A DNA stretch of 64,000 nt from Eutreptiella sp. 'Long Island Sound 2002' (GCA_964036045.1 OZ038381.1:143353596-143417595); one strand, 5' to 3'; positions 19,885-31,849 are shown, counted from the stretch's first letter. Numbers and translations: made by a program. The notes: a model not told the origin generated them from the sequence alone.

Positions 19885-20377
19885 TACTGTTACTGCTGCT
19901 ACTGCCACTGCCACGAGGGCACACAAGTTGCTGCTCAATGTCGCTATCAACAATGGGTACACGCGCCAACTTCGTACGCCTCATGGGTTGAACACGCTGC
20001 TGCTCGTTCAAACCCGTAGGACCTTGAAATGAAGCAGCACTGTCCTCGCCCTCCAAAGGGGGTACAATATCAACTGTCGCAGGGTTAGAAACTCGGCTTT
20101 GAGGGATGGGCCCCACACGTCCCTTACCCTTTCCCTTGTCCTTCAGCGCCTTACGGCGTGCAGCACAGGACTTAAATGTGGCACGGCTCTTCAAACCCAG
20201 TTTGGGCCACTTGCAGACAGCTTCCCTGTCCAGTGGTACCCATTGACGGACACCACGCTTTGAGCCACAGGTCCCACACAGACATACCACATCACTCTCG
20301 GGATTTTCACCTGGAAAGGCGCATTTCACCGAACGGGTGTCTGGGTGCATATATAGGGAGCAACCACCTCCCAACAC
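19607..20377 (-). pseudogene. Cys/Ser-rich tandem gene, unit 4, 5' truncated
   Basis: Matches units 2-3 from GGGCSLYMHP onward; the first about 33 residues are replaced at 20370 by the neighbouring duplicated segment. One fewer group of Ser codons (SSSSNSSNSSS). Stop TGA as in the others. Confidence 0.65.
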
Positions 20378-20391
20378 AGTGCATCCCCAGC

Positions 20392-21447
20392 TTAGGCAGG
20401 GGGGGGGGCTTCTGCGGTCCCAACCTGGCCCTGGCCCTCACCCTTGGCCTGCAACCATGCACCTAAGATGGTAAGTCGCTGCCGCTTTGGTGCGCCCTCG
20501 GAAGAAGGTTTGGGGGCTGGGGCCAAAAGAAACTCAATGCCCCACAAGACACCGTGCGCATGGTACGTGGGTTGCTGGTCTGTTCTGAAAACCTCACCGT
20601 CGGGGGGGGTAACCACCTTTTCCCACGTGCCTGAGGGGGCTTGGTCCCACACCCGCCAGCCGTCCTTTTCCCCGAAAACCTCTACCACATGTGCACCTGT
20701 GATGGTGGCTCTGAGGGCGCTGTGAATCGTTGCATGTGGGGACTCGCAGAAGGCATCGTTTATGATAACCCTCAAAACCTCGAACGGAACATGAATAAAT
20801 GAGAGGGGGGGGAACTGCACGTTGCAGGAAACTACTTTTTTGGACCGCTTCTTGATCTTGGCCTCTTTGAACCAAGTAACTACATCGCTCTGGGTCCACT
20901 TTAACTCGCGAATGGTACTGTCCGGGTGTGTGGACAGTATTGATTTCAAGTACATGTAATGTACACGCAGCCTCTCTTCAGATTCCTCTGCAAAGGTCCG
21001 GTCCGTGTTGTATTTCGGATCCGGACCAACAATGCAGAGGTTTCTGTATTGTACACCGTACGAGGTCTCATGTTTGCTGGGGCTTGTCTTGCCCACAGCC
21101 TCCCGTGTCGTCAAGACAGGGATTGAAAAATGCTTATGCATAAGCATAGCCAGCAAGGTATCCTTGGGCTGGATGCGGTATGCATCAGGGACGACCCTGT
21201 CCAAAAAAACCCTTAGCATTCTGGGTTCAATGGTCTCTGACGGCTTATGCCGCAGGCACAGTGCTGCTAGGGCGTGTTGGAGGCGCGATTGTGTATCACC
21301 CGGTTCGGGAACTTCGGTATTGGCTGTGTCCGCGTCAATGAGCTCGCCCTCAAGCTCCAAATCTTGTTCCGGGAGCTGCTGAACGGGCTGGGGGGGCTGA
21401 GCGGACGAAGACGAGGCACTAGCGGCACTGCCTTGACTACCAGACAT
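20392..21447 (-). CDS. 351-aa protein, unknown, copy 1 (intact)
   Basis: ATG at 21445-21447 (MSGSQGSAASAS), stop TAA at 20392. A Ser/Gln-rich acidic start is followed by a globular body: LALCLRHKPSETIEPRML, VFLDRVVPDAYRIQPKDTLL, HETSYGVQYRNLCIVGPDP, ESEERLRVHYMYLKSIL, LKWTQSDVVTWFKEAKI, FIHVPFEVLRVIINDAF and RATITGAHVVEVFGEKDG. No signal peptide or membrane span. Not recognised. The near-identical copy at 30055 and the position just upstream of a transposase-like gene on the same strand suggest it is element-encoded. Confidence 0.65.
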   Translation of the reverse strand: MSGSQGSAASASSSSAQPPQPVQQLPEQDLELEGELIDADTANTEVPEPGDTQSRLQHALAALCLRHKPSETIEPRMLRVFLDRVVPDAYRIQPKDTLLAMLMHKHFSIPVLTTREAVGKTSPSKHETSYGVQYRNLCIVGPDPKYNTDRTFAEESEERLRVHYMYLKSILSTHPDSTIRELKWTQSDVVTWFKEAKIKKRSKKVVSCNVQFPPLSFIHVPFEVLRVIINDAFCESPHATIHSALRATITGAHVVEVFGEKDGWRVWDQAPSGTWEKVVTPPDGEVFRTDQQPTYHAHGVLWGIEFLLAPAPKPSSEGAPKRQRLTILGAWLQAKGEGQGQVGTAEAPPPA

Positions 21448-21798
21448 GTCTGTTGCAGGTGACAAACAGTGTTCTGAGCACAAAAAGGGAATACATTAGT
21501 GAGTCTACTCAAAGGGGCCTAGGTGAGAAAGCGACACACATGCAAAAAGAAAACTAAAAAAGCAGGCACAAAGCATCACAAGGCACAAAGGGCAAACATT
21601 CAGAAGCTTGAGTACAGTGTTCTCGATGCAAGTTTGTAGGCAAAGCAGCCACCAAGGATCAAACCGGCGTTGCACATGTCAAAAGCAAAAGTCCAAATTC
21701 ACAAAGGAGCACAAAGGGGAAGCAATCATAAGCTTGAGCAGAGTGTTCTCCATGCGGTTTTGTATGCAAAGCAGACAAAGGGTAGACAAACATTAGCT

Positions 21799-23895
21799 TC
21801 AACATGCTGTTCTCCATGGCATCTTGCAGGCAAGGTAGGCACCAAGCATCCAACCAAAATTCCACTGGGTTCGGGCTGAAAAATTTCTTCCGAGCTCCCC
21901 CGGCACGGTCGGCTGGGAAGCCCATGGAACATTCCTACCGATATTGGTTACGTTTTGGGACCCGATCTGGCTGCCAAGACTTCCGAGCATCTTTCCACCA
22001 AGCATCCAACCAAAATTCCACTGGGTTCGGGCTGAAAAATTTCTTCCGAGCTCCCCCGGCACGGTCGGCTGGGAAGCCCATGGAACATTCCTACCAATAT
22101 CGGTTGCGTTTTGGGGGGCCGATCTGGCTGCCAAAACTTCCGAGCATCTTTCTAAGGGTTTTCGAAAACTTCCAAGCGACGGACCGAAGCATATCGCATG
22201 CACGTCGGTACAGATTTCCTAAAATTGCCACCAGTAACCGGACAATATTGGTCTCTCTTTCAATGTTCTATGCTGGGCACCGGTGGTACATGTGACCATG
22301 CACGCCTCCAGAACAACGTGTCGTTGCACGGGCGCCCAAATTTTGGCACAGGGGATCTTCTTTTTTTTCTGCACGAACTTCTGATACAGCTCATGCTTCA
22401 AACTTTCACTAATACTGGCATCTTGCCTGGTACTAGTGACGGGGGCATATCTCTTGGCCACCCTCAGATCCCGCTCGCCGGCCTCATCGGAATACAGCAT
22501 GGGTGTCCGTGGATTAAACCATGTGTGGGACCACCCATGCATATATAAGGTTGCAGTGCAACCTTCTTCACCAAACTCGGGGATGATGTGCACAATATAT
22601 GTGTACAACATCCCCATGGCTTGCCATGTGACAGTTGCCAGGTTATTACAACCATAGCATAGATGCACCATGTGGCAAAATGCCACCACCAAGGAATGGA
22701 AAGGCAGGGGGAGCACCATACCCCCTGCTAGTCTGCCCATGACTGTGCGGGCCTCGCGACCTGTGAGGCTACTGCCTGCCTGGAATCTACCTCGTACGTG
22801 ACGCATGTGCTGCCTGCTATCAGGTGGCAAAGATCCAGGATCATACCTCCTTGCCACATGTGCTATGACCTGGAGTAGCTCATGGTTGTAGGGCGCTCGT
22901 AGTGTTCGACCTATGACACCCAGGATCCTGGAGGCTGCTCCTTTGGTGTTGTGCAATACAGGTTGCACAATCTATACCTCTTCCAGGTTAGAAACCCCCT
23001 GAAACTTATGGGACCCACGCACACCATTGAGACATCCCCCTTTGTGCAAAAAGAGGTCTCCCGCCCCATCCTTATTCACCCAGGGACACGCCACACAGCC
23101 CTTTTGCCGGCACTCAGACCACAAATGGTGGTGATCGGCAGTGATTGCCCCGAGCCTCATCTGCAGGGTGGTGTCGTACATTGCACCAGCATACTTCATA
23201 CGTTGCTTAAATTTACAAGAAGGCTGGGCTTGTAAGGCCTCTGCACGTTTGGGTAGCCACTGGCAATCACTGACCTTGGGAAGCTCTTGCCAGGTCAACA
23301 TGTCTGTGCACCTAGGCACATTGCCAGACATTGGGAGCCAGTGTCCCTAGAAATCAATTATACTGATTTCTGTGTTAATATTTGGACGGCCCCGGGGCTG
23401 GTAACCGTCGGCGTAGAGGCCTAAGGTCAGGGTGGCATGGGGTGGTGGGGGTTTCTGCCGGCCTTGGGCAGCCAATGAGCCACACTTCTGTAGAAGTAGG
23501 TGGCACAGCTGTGGTAACAACTTCCTGTTGTCCAGGGAGTAGTCCACTGCAGGAAGATGCAGGTCCTCCTGTTGCCTTAAAGCAACCATTGACCAACCAA
23601 CCCCTGGTTGGAGATGGTCTAAGGTGCGCAAGACAGCGGCTGGCACCACATGCTCATGGCGAAGGCGAAGTGCAGCAGCCTGGCACTCTGGTGCTTGGGT
23701 GACTGATGTGGCCTGTGTGGTAGGCAAAGGGCCAAGGGACCTACGCACAACTGTGAAGGTGCCACTTGGGGGGCGCTGTAGCTGGTCTAGGTCCTTGCAG
23801 TAGGCCACTGTTTTGGTTGGTCTCAAAGGAACCATGTATGGAAAGCCCCAACCAATACCTTTCACCATAACCTTTTTTTGCCAGGATTGCTCCAA
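21799..23895 (-). pseudogene. Transposase-like gene, three in-frame TAG codons
   Basis: One minus-strand frame stays open for about 700 codons apart from TAG at 23347-23349, 22972-22974 and 22219-22221. In order: PYMVPLRPTKTVAYCKDLDQ (also the seed of the 149-bp satellite), LRHEHVVPAAVLRTLDHL, LHLPAVDYSLDNRKLLPQL, TLTLGLYADGYQPRGRPN, MYDTTLQMRLGAITADHHHL, KGCVACPWVNKDG, VLHNTKGAASRILGVIGR, SLVVAFCHMVHLCYG, MLYTYIVHIIPEFGEEG, LYSDEAGERDLRVAKRYAP. The LGLYADGYQP, KGCVACPW, LHNTKG and DEAGER..AK.YA..T series has the order expected of a DDE transposase (D-site, Cys pair, second D/H region, terminal E). Specific superfamily not assigned. After the third TAG the frame is only the dispersed repeat. 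The TAGs may mark introns, decay or recoding. Confidence 0.55.
21885..22170. repeat. Dispersed repeat, two copies (also in 1.27-kb units and at 31543)
   Basis: A sequence of about 110-150 bp containing cttccgagctcccccggc and ggctgccaaaacttccgagc occurs once in each 1.27-kb unit (e.g. 15525-15660), twice here and once at 31543-31660. It is open in several frames but diverges like non-coding DNA. Confidence 0.75.
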
Positions 23896-26800
23896 CCAGT
23901 TTCGAGATCCAAGGGTCCAAAGTTGGCTCCACTATCCGCCCCCTCACTCTGCGCCACTGTTTTGGTTGGTTTCGAGGAAACCATGTATGGAAAGCCCCAA
24001 CCAGTACCTTTCACCAGAACCTTCTTTTGCCAGGATTGCTCCAACTAGTTTCGAGATCCAAGGGTCCAAAGTGTGCTCGACTATCCGCCCCCTCCCTCTG
24101 CACCACTGTTTTGGTAGGTTTCAAGGAAACCATGTATGGAAAAGCCCCAACCAGTACCTTTCACCAGAACCTTCTTTTGCCAGGATTGCTCCAACCAGTT
24201 TCGAGATCCAAGGGTCCAAAGTGTGCTCGACTATCCGCCCCCTCCCTCTGCACCACTGTTTTGGTAGGTTTCAAGAAAACCATGTATGGAAAGCCCCAAC
24301 CAGTACTTTTCACCAGAACCTTCTTTTGCCAGGATTGCTCCAACCAGTTTCGAGATCCAAGGGTCCAAAGTGTGCTCGGCTATCCGCCCCCTCCCTCTGC
24401 ACCACTGTTTTGGTTGGTTTCAAGGAAACCATGTATGGAAAGCCCCAACCAGTACCTTTCACCAGAACCTTCTTTTGCCAGGATTGCTCCAACCAGTTTC
24501 GAGATCCAAGGGTCCAAAGTGTGCTCGAGTCTCCGCCCCCTCACTGTGCGCCACTGTTTTGGTTGGTTTCAAGGAAACCATGTATGGAAAGCCCCAACCA
24601 GTACCTTTCACCAGAACCTTCTTTTGCCAGGATTTTTCCAACCAGTTTCGAGATCTAAGGGTCCAAAGTGTGCTCGACTATCCGCCCCCTCCCTCTGCGC
24701 CACTGTTTTGGTTGGTTTCAAGGAAACCATGTATGGAAAGCCCCAACCAGTACCTTTCACCAGAACCTTCTTTTGCCAGGATTGCTCCAACCAGTTTCGA
24801 GATCCAAGGGTCCAAAGTGTGCTCGACTCTCCGCCCCCTCACTCTGCGCCACTGTTTTGGTTGGTTTCAAGGAAACCATGTATGGAAAGCCCCAACCAGT
24901 ACCTTTCACCAGAACCTTCTTTGGCCAGGATTTTTCCAACCAGTTTCGAGATCTAAGGGTCCAAAGTGTGCTCGACTATCCGCCCCCTCACTCTGCCCCA
25001 CTGTTTTGGTTGGTTGCAAGGAAACCATGTATGGAAAGCCCCAACCAGTACCTTTCACCGGAACCTTTTTTTGCCAGGATTGCTCCAACCAGTTTCGAGA
25101 TCCAAGGGTCCAAAGTGTGCTCGACTATCCGCCCCCTCCCTCTGCACCACTGTTTTGGTTGGTTTCAAGGAAACCATGTATGGAAAGCCCCAACCAGTAC
25201 CTTTCACCAGAACCTTCTTTTGCCAGGATTGCTCCAACCAGTTTCGAGATCCAAGGGTCCAAAGTGTGCTCGAGTCTCCGCCCCCTCACTGTGCGCCACT
25301 GTTTTGGTTGGTTTCAAGGAAACCATGTATGGAAAGCCCCAACCAGTACCTTTCACCAGAACCTTCTTTTGCCAGGATTTTTCCAACCAGTTTCGAGATC
25401 TAAGGGTCCAAAGTGTGCTCGACTATCCGCCCCCTCCCTCTGCGCCACTGTTTTGGTTGGTTTCAAGGAAACCATGTATGGAAAGCCCCAACCAGTACCT
25501 TTCACCAGAACCTTCTTTTGCCAGGATTGCTCCAACCAGTTTCGAGATCCAAGGGTCCAAAGTGTGCTCGACTCTCCGCCCCCTCACTCTGCGCCACTGT
25601 TTTGGTTGGTTTCAAGGAAACCATGTATGGAAAGCCCCAACCAGTACCTTTCACCAGAACCTTCTTTGGCCAGGATTTTTCCAACCAGTTTCGAGATCTA
25701 AGGGTCCAAAGTGTGCTCGACTATCCGCCCCCTCACTCTGCCCCACTGTTTTGGTTGGTTGCAAGGAAACCATGTATGGAAAGCCCCAACCAGTACCTTT
25801 CACCGGAACCTTTTTTTGCCAGGATTGCTCCAACCAGTTTCGAGATCCAAGGGTCCAAAGTGTGCTCGACTATCCGCCCCCTCCCTTTGCGCCACTGTTT
25901 TGGTAGGTTTCAAGGAAACCATGTATGGAAAGCCCCAACCAGTACCTTTCACCAGAACCTTCTTTTGCCAGGATTGCTCCAACCAGTTTCGAGATCCAAG
26001 GGTCCAAAGTGTGCTCGGCTATCCGCCCCCTCCCTCTGCACCACTGTTTTGGTTGGTTTCAAGGAAACCATGTATGGAAAGCCCCAACCAGTACCTTTCA
26101 CCAGAACCTTCTTTTGCCAGGATTGCTCCAACCAGTTTCGAGATCCAAGGGTCCAAAGTGTGCTCGAGTCTCCGCCCCCTCACTGTGCGCCACTGTTTTG
26201 GTTGGTTTCAAGGAAACCATGTATGGAAAGCCCCAACCAGTACCTTTCACCAGAACCTTCTTTTGCCAGGATTTTTCCAACCAGTTTCGAGATCTAAGGG
26301 TCCAAAGTGTGCTCGACTATCCGCCCCCTCCCTCTGCGCCACTGTTTTGGTTGGTTTCAAGGAAACCATGTATGGAAAGCCCCAACCAGTACCTTTCACC
26401 AGAACCTTCTTTTGCCAGGATTGCTCCAACCAGTTTCGAGATCCAAGGGTCCAAAGTGTGCTCGACTCTCCGCCCCCTCACTCTGCGCCACTGTTTTGGT
26501 TGGTTTCAAGGAAACCATGTATGGAATGCCCCAACCAGTACCTTTCACCAGAACCTTCTTTGGCCAATATTTTTCCAACCAGTTTCGAGATCTAAGGGTC
26601 CAAAGTGTGCTCGACTATCCGCCCCCTCACTCTGCCCCACTGTTTTGGTTGGTTGCAAGGAAACCATGTATGGAAAGCCCCAACCAGTACCTTTCACCGG
26701 AACCTTTTTTTGCCAGGATTGCTCCAACCCGTTTCGAGATCCAAGGGTCCAAAGTGTGCTCGACTATCCGCCCCCTCCCTCTGCACCACTGTTTTGGTTG

Positions 26801-27830
26801 GTTTCAAGGAAACCATGTATGGAAAGCCCCAACCAGTACCTTTCACCAGAACCTTCTTTTGCCAGGATTGCTCCAACCAGTTTCGAGATCCAAGGGTCCA
26901 AAGTGTGCTCGAGTCTCCGCCCCCTCACTGTGCGCCACTGTTTTGGTTGGTTTCAAGGAAACCATGTATGGAAAGCCCCAACCAGTACCTTTCACCAGAA
27001 CCTTCTTTTGCCAGGATTTTTCCAACCAGTTTCGAGATCTAAGGGTCCAAAGTGTGCTCGACTATCCGCCCCCTCCCTCTGCGCCACTGTTTTGGTTGGT
27101 TTCAAGGAAACCATGTATGGAAAGCCCCAACCAGTACCTTTCACCAGAACCTTCTTTTGCCAGGATTGCTCCAACCAGTTTCGAGATCCAAGGGTCCAAA
27201 GTGTGCTCGACTCTCCGCCCCCTCACTCTGCGCCACTGTTTTGGTTGGTTTCAAGGAAACCATGTATGGAAAGCCCCAACCAGTACCTTTCACCAGAACC
27301 TTCTTTGGCCAGGATTTTTCCAACCAGTTTCGAGATCTAAGGGTCCAAAGTGTGCTCGACTATCCGCCCCCTCACTCTGCCCCACTGTTTTGGTTGGTTG
27401 CAAGGAAACCATGTATGGAAAGCCCCAACCAGTACCTTTCACCGGAACCTTTTTTTGCCAGGATTGCTCCAACCAGTTTCGAGATCCAAGGGTCCAAAGT
27501 GTGCTCGACTATCCGCCCCCTCCCTTTGCGCCACTGTTTTGGTAGGTTTCAAGGAAACCATGTATGGAAAGCCCCAACCAGTACCTTTCACCAGAACCTT
27601 CTTTTGCCAGGATTGCTCCAACCAGTTTCGAGATCCAAGGGTCCAAAGTGTGCTCGACTATCCGCCCCCTCACTCTGCCCCACTGTTTTGGTTGGTTTCA
27701 AGGAAACCATGTATGGAAAGCCCCAACCAGTACCTTTCACCAGAACCTTCTTTTGCCAGGATTGCTCCAACCAGTTTCGAGATCCAAGGGTCCAAAGTGT
27801 GCTCGACTATCCGCCCCCTGCCACAGGCAC
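23790..27830. repeat. 149-bp satellite, about 27 units, higher-order 11-unit repeat
   Basis: Units repeat every 149 bp (e.g. 24310, 24459, 24608...). Each contains accatgtatggaaagcccc and agatccaagggtccaaag variants. Diagnostic variants recur 5, 6 and 5 units apart, and a block of 11 units (1639 bp) is present twice: about 24459-26097 and 26098-27736. Because 149 is not a multiple of 3, all frames cycle, giving long ORFs (up to 471 codons) that are not genes. The first unit is the 5' end of the transposase-like frame at 23895. Confidence 0.9.
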
Positions 27831-27933
27831 AACAAGCACAAGCTGGGCTGGAAGCATGAATGGATGCCAACAGGCAGTTCAGGTGCAGCTGCAGTTCATT
27901 TCAGTGCCTCGAATGGGAATATATACCTCACTC

Positions 27934-30005
27934 TCAGTCCTCCCCCTCAGACTCAGGCTCAGGCTGAGGCTGTGCCTTGTGAGAGGCCTTGGCCTTGGCC
28001 TCAGGGGGCACAATGAGGAGAATCAACTCCCCTGGCCCGGAATCACCCCCATGGATGAGGGGGAAGGACCTCATCCAATTGCGAGGTCGGTGGGCAGACC
28101 CCTTCACATAGTCAATGACAGTCCTGACCTGTGTGACTATGCGAAGGGGCAGTGACCCCTGGTCCCCTGGTCCCCCTCCACTCCAGCCTACATATGGGCT
28201 GCGGCTGATCTTCTTCCTCCTCTTACCTGAAGGGGCCCCAGAGTCAGGGGCCGCCCGCCCTCTCTTCACGCCCGTGGAGGAAACAGGCACCTTGGAATCT
28301 GAGTCAGATCACTCAGGGGCCACCTGCCCTCTCCTCACCCCTATCGAGGAAATAGGCACGTCTGAGTCAGATGACTCAGAGTCTGAAACCACCACCTCCA
28401 CCTTCCCCTTCCCCTTCTCCCTCCCCTTACCCTTAGCCTTCTCCTTCCCCTTCCCCTTACCCACTGCAATCTTTGGGGCAGAGTCTGAAGAGTCTGAATC
28501 ACCCCCCCCCTTCCCCTTCCCCTTCCCCTTCTCCTTCCCCTTCCCCTTACCCACTGAAATCTCTGGGCCAGAGTCTGAAGAGTCTGAATCACCCCCCCCC
28601 TTCCCCTTCCCCTTCCCCTTACCCACACCAGGGATAGCAGGGCCAGAGTCAGGGTTCGCGATGCAAAAAAGTAGCACAATGGGTACCATGTTGCCGGAGA
28701 GGGGGGCAAAGGGGCAAAGGGCCCAACTGGGGCCAACTGCCCGGAGACTTCTTTCATCTCCTTCAGGGCCGCAGGGCCCCAGCCAGTGCGGCGGCACTTC
28801 CAGCTCCCTTTCACCTGAGCCCATGCCAGGGTTTTGTCCAGCAACTCCCGGCACTGGCGCCCCCACATGGCAAAATGGCTCAGGGTGGGGGGGGTGTCCC
28901 AAACACCCACAGGGTGGCTCATGTGCCACAAAATTATTTTCACCGCCACATACATGCAGTTGTGGCGGTTGCAGGAGTCGGGGGCGGTGTGCATCCTCAC
29001 CGAAACCCCCCTGTCCCTCAGCTTCTGGGTGCACGACCTTGAAACAGCCGTAGCTGCAAGGTCGTAAAGCTCCCAACCCCCAGGATGCCCTGCAAAAACC
29101 ACCCCATGCAGGAGCTCCTCCTGGTGTCCCCCTGTCACCTCCCATTTCCCAAAGGGGGGGAGGGTGCTGGGGGGCATCTTGGGGAGGGGGGCATTAAGGA
29201 GGCGGTGTTTCTTTGCCTCCTCCCAAGCCCCCCGCATCTGCCCCAGCACATCCTCTGCCCTTCCTTGCTGGGCAGTAGCTGCTGCCCGCAGCTTTCCCTC
29301 CCTGCTCTTCACCCCCTGCCCCCCCTGCCTCTTCCCCCCCACCCCCTCCCGGACAGCCTGCTCATCCTTCTTGAAGGACTGGCAGGCCTGCTCAAACTGC
29401 CCTCTCAACTTGGAGTACCGATCGGCTGGTGATCGGTACTCCTTGAGGACCAGTTTCCTCAACTGGTCCGGAACCCCCAACTCCCCACACACTGCCACAC
29501 TCCAGTCAAAAATGGCCAGGTCCAGAACCACCTTGGCCACGTTTGGGAGCGTCTGCCCAATTGGAGCACGATGCTCCACTTGCCTGCGGGAGGTCACGGC
29601 CCCCCGAGTGACCCACACCACCACCCCCTCCCCCTCTGGCCCGTAGCCTGCCCCGGCCGCGAACCAGGACACTATCTTCTTACTCAGCTGTGCAAGCACC
29701 ATCTGGACTTGCACAGCTGCAACAGCCGCCAACAAAGCTGCGCAGTGGGCAGCCTGCATGCCCTTGGGGTCCTCCGCATCTTCTACTGCGGCGGCGGGCC
29801 CTGCTGCTGCTGCTCCTGCTGCTCCTCCGACTGCCGGCGCCTCCCACAAAGCGGGGGTGGCTGGCGAAGGGTTGCTGGCACCGGCACTGCTACCGGCACT
29901 GGGGTTCCCACTCCCAAGTTCGGCTAGTCGACCCGAGGAGATGGGGACGGCGGCAGGAGCTGGTGGCTGGGCGCGGGCAGCCAGGGCAGCAGAGATGGAA
30001 GACAT
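27934..30005 (-). pseudogene. Large protein with acidic/Lys-Gly tail, frameshift and TGA
   Basis: ATG at 30003-30005 (MSSISAALAARAQPP). An Ala/Pro-rich start leads to QMVLAQLSKKIVSWFAAG, RRQVEHRAPIGQTLPNVAK, FDWSVAVCGELGVPDQL, KLRGQFEQACQSFKKDE, VRMHTAPDSCNRHNCMYVAV, ILWHMSHPVGVWDTPPTL and WGRQCRELLDKTLAWAQVKG. Near 28.7 kb the sensible frame changes to one carrying repeated GKGKGKEKGKGK and SDSSDSAPKIA blocks, crosses TGA at 28309-28311, and continues in frame with a tandem-related block (VPVSSTGVKRGRAAP) and KRRKKISRSPYVGWSG to 27934. The middle is globular and unrecognised; the tail is disordered. Lies directly upstream of the transposase locus on the same strand. Confidence 0.5.
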
Positions 30006-30034
30006 CAGAGCGAAAAAGAGGGCTGATGAAGACC

Positions 30035-31795
30035 CAACATAGTGCATCCCCAGCTTAGGCAGGGGGGGGGGCTTCTGCGGTCCCAACCTGGCCCTGGCCC
30101 TCCCCCTTGGCCTGCAACCATGCACCTAAGATGGTAAGTCGCTGCCGCTTTGGTGCGCCCTCGGAAGAAGGTTTGGGGGCTGGGGCCAAAAGAAACTCAA
30201 TGCCCCACAAGACACCGTGCGCATGGTACGTGGGTTGCTGGTCTGTTCTGAAAACTTCACCGTCGGGGGGGGTTAACCACCTTTTCCCACGTGCCTGAGG
30301 GGGCTTGGTCCCACACCCGCCAGCCGTCCTTTTCCCCAAAAACCTCTACCACATGTGCACCTGTGATGGTGGCTCTGAGGGCGCTGTGAATCGTTGCATG
30401 TGGGGACTCGCAGAAGGCATCGTTTATGATAACCCTCAAAACCTCGAACGGAACATGAATAAATGAGAGGGGGGGGAACTGCACGTTGCAGGTAACTACT
30501 TTTTTGGACCGCTTCTTGATCTTGGCCTCTTTGAACCAAGTAACTACATCGCTCTGGGTCCACTTTAACTCGCGAATGGTACTGTCCGGGTGTGTGGGCA
30601 GGATTGATTTCAAGTACATGTAATGTACACGCAGCCTCTCTTCAGATTCCTCTGCAAAGGTCTGGTCCGTGTTGTATTTCGGATCCGGACCAACAATGCA
30701 GAGGTTTCTGTATTGTACACCGTACGAGGTCTCATGTTTGCTGGGGCTTGTCTTGCCCACAGCCTCCCGTGTCGTCAAGACAGGGATTGAAAAATGCTTA
30801 TGCATAAGCATAGCCAGCAAGGTATCCTTGGGCTGGATGCGGTATGCATCAGGGACGACCCTGTCCAAAAAAACCCTTAGCATTCTGGGTTCAATGGTCT
30901 CTGACGGCTTATGCCGCAGGCACAGTGCTGCTAGGGCGTGTTGGAGGCGCGATTGTGTATCACCCGGTTCGGGAACTTCGGTATTGGCTGTGTCCGCGTC
31001 AATGAGCTCGCCCTCAAGCTCCAAATCTGCTTCCGGGAGCTGCTGAACGGGCTGGGGGGGCTGAGCGGACGAAGACGAGGCACTAGCGGCACTGCCTTGA
31101 CTACCAGACATGTCTGTTGCAGGTGACAAAAAGTGTTCTGAGCACAAAAAAAGAATACATTAGTGAGTCTACTCAAAGGGGCCTAGGTGAGAAAGCGACA
31201 CACATGCAAAAAGAAAACCACAAAAGCAGGCACAAAGCATCACAAGGCACAAAGGGCAAACATTCATAAGCTTGAGTACAGTGTTCTCGATGCAAGTTTG
31301 TAGGCAAGGCAGCCACCAAGGATCAAACTGGCGTTGCACATGTGAAAAGCAAAAGTCCAAATTCACAAAGGAGCACAAAGGGGAAGCAATCATAAGCTTG
31401 AGCACAGTGTTCTCCATGCAGTTTTGTAGGCAAAGCAGACAAAGGGTAGACAAACATTAGCTTCAACGTGCTGTTCTCCATGGTCTTGCAGGCAAGGTAG
31501 GCACCAAGCATCCAACCAAAATTCCACTGGGTTCGGGCTGAAAAATTTCTTCCGAGCTCCCCCGGCATGGTCGGCTGGGAAGCCCATGGAACATTCCTAC
31601 CGATATTGGTTGCGTTTTGGGACCCGATCTGGCTGCCAAAACTTCCGAGCATCTTTCCAAGGGTTTTTGAAAACTTCCAATTGACGGACCGAAGCATATC
31701 GCATGCACGTCGGTACAGATTTCCTAAAATTGCCACCGGTAACCGGACAATATTGGTCTCTCTTTCAATGTTCTATGCTGGGCACCGTTGGTACA
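30035..31795. repeat. Segmental duplication, copy 2
   Basis: Partner of 20371-22290. It lacks the internal 130-bp duplication and ends near 31795 where copy 1 runs into the transposase gene. Confidence 0.85.
30055..31111 (-). pseudogene. 351-aa protein, copy 2, 1-nt insertion
   Basis: ATG at 31109-31111. Same as the 20392 gene with few changes (e.g. LPEADLELEGE for LPEQDLELEGE). An extra T after a G8 run at about 30273 shifts the frame after WEKVV, so the last 80 codons are out of frame here. Confidence 0.75.
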
Positions 31796-31849
31796 TGTGG
31801 GTGAAAATGTGCTCAACACGTGCCTAAAGAGTGCATGGATCTAGTTTTA

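Larger units (their letters stand above)
15372..20370 (-). repeat. Tandem array of four 1.27-kb gene-bearing units
   Basis: The landmark gctgagcatattgctcagg starts at 15421, 16692, 17960 and 19228, giving spacings of 1271, 1268 and 1268 bp. A fragment of a preceding unit lies at 15372-15420; the fourth is cut at about 20370. Units are nearly identical by eye, differing at scattered bases and in the number of CTG/Ser codons. Each holds one minus-strand gene plus a 150-bp dispersed repeat. Confidence 0.9.
20371..22290. repeat. Segmental duplication, copy 1 (partner 30035-31795)
   Basis: Offset is 9663-9664 bp over the gene. Copy 1 carries an extra internal repeat of about 130 bp (21995-22130, starting at caccaagcatccaacc) that copy 2 lacks. 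Beyond about 22285 the two loci diverge. Confidence 0.85.

Noticed and set aside
23813-28155. Long plus-strand ORFs (up to 471 codons)
   Set aside because: Produced by the 149-bp satellite, whose length is not a multiple of three and which lacks stops; the sequence is the antisense of a transposase-like segment.
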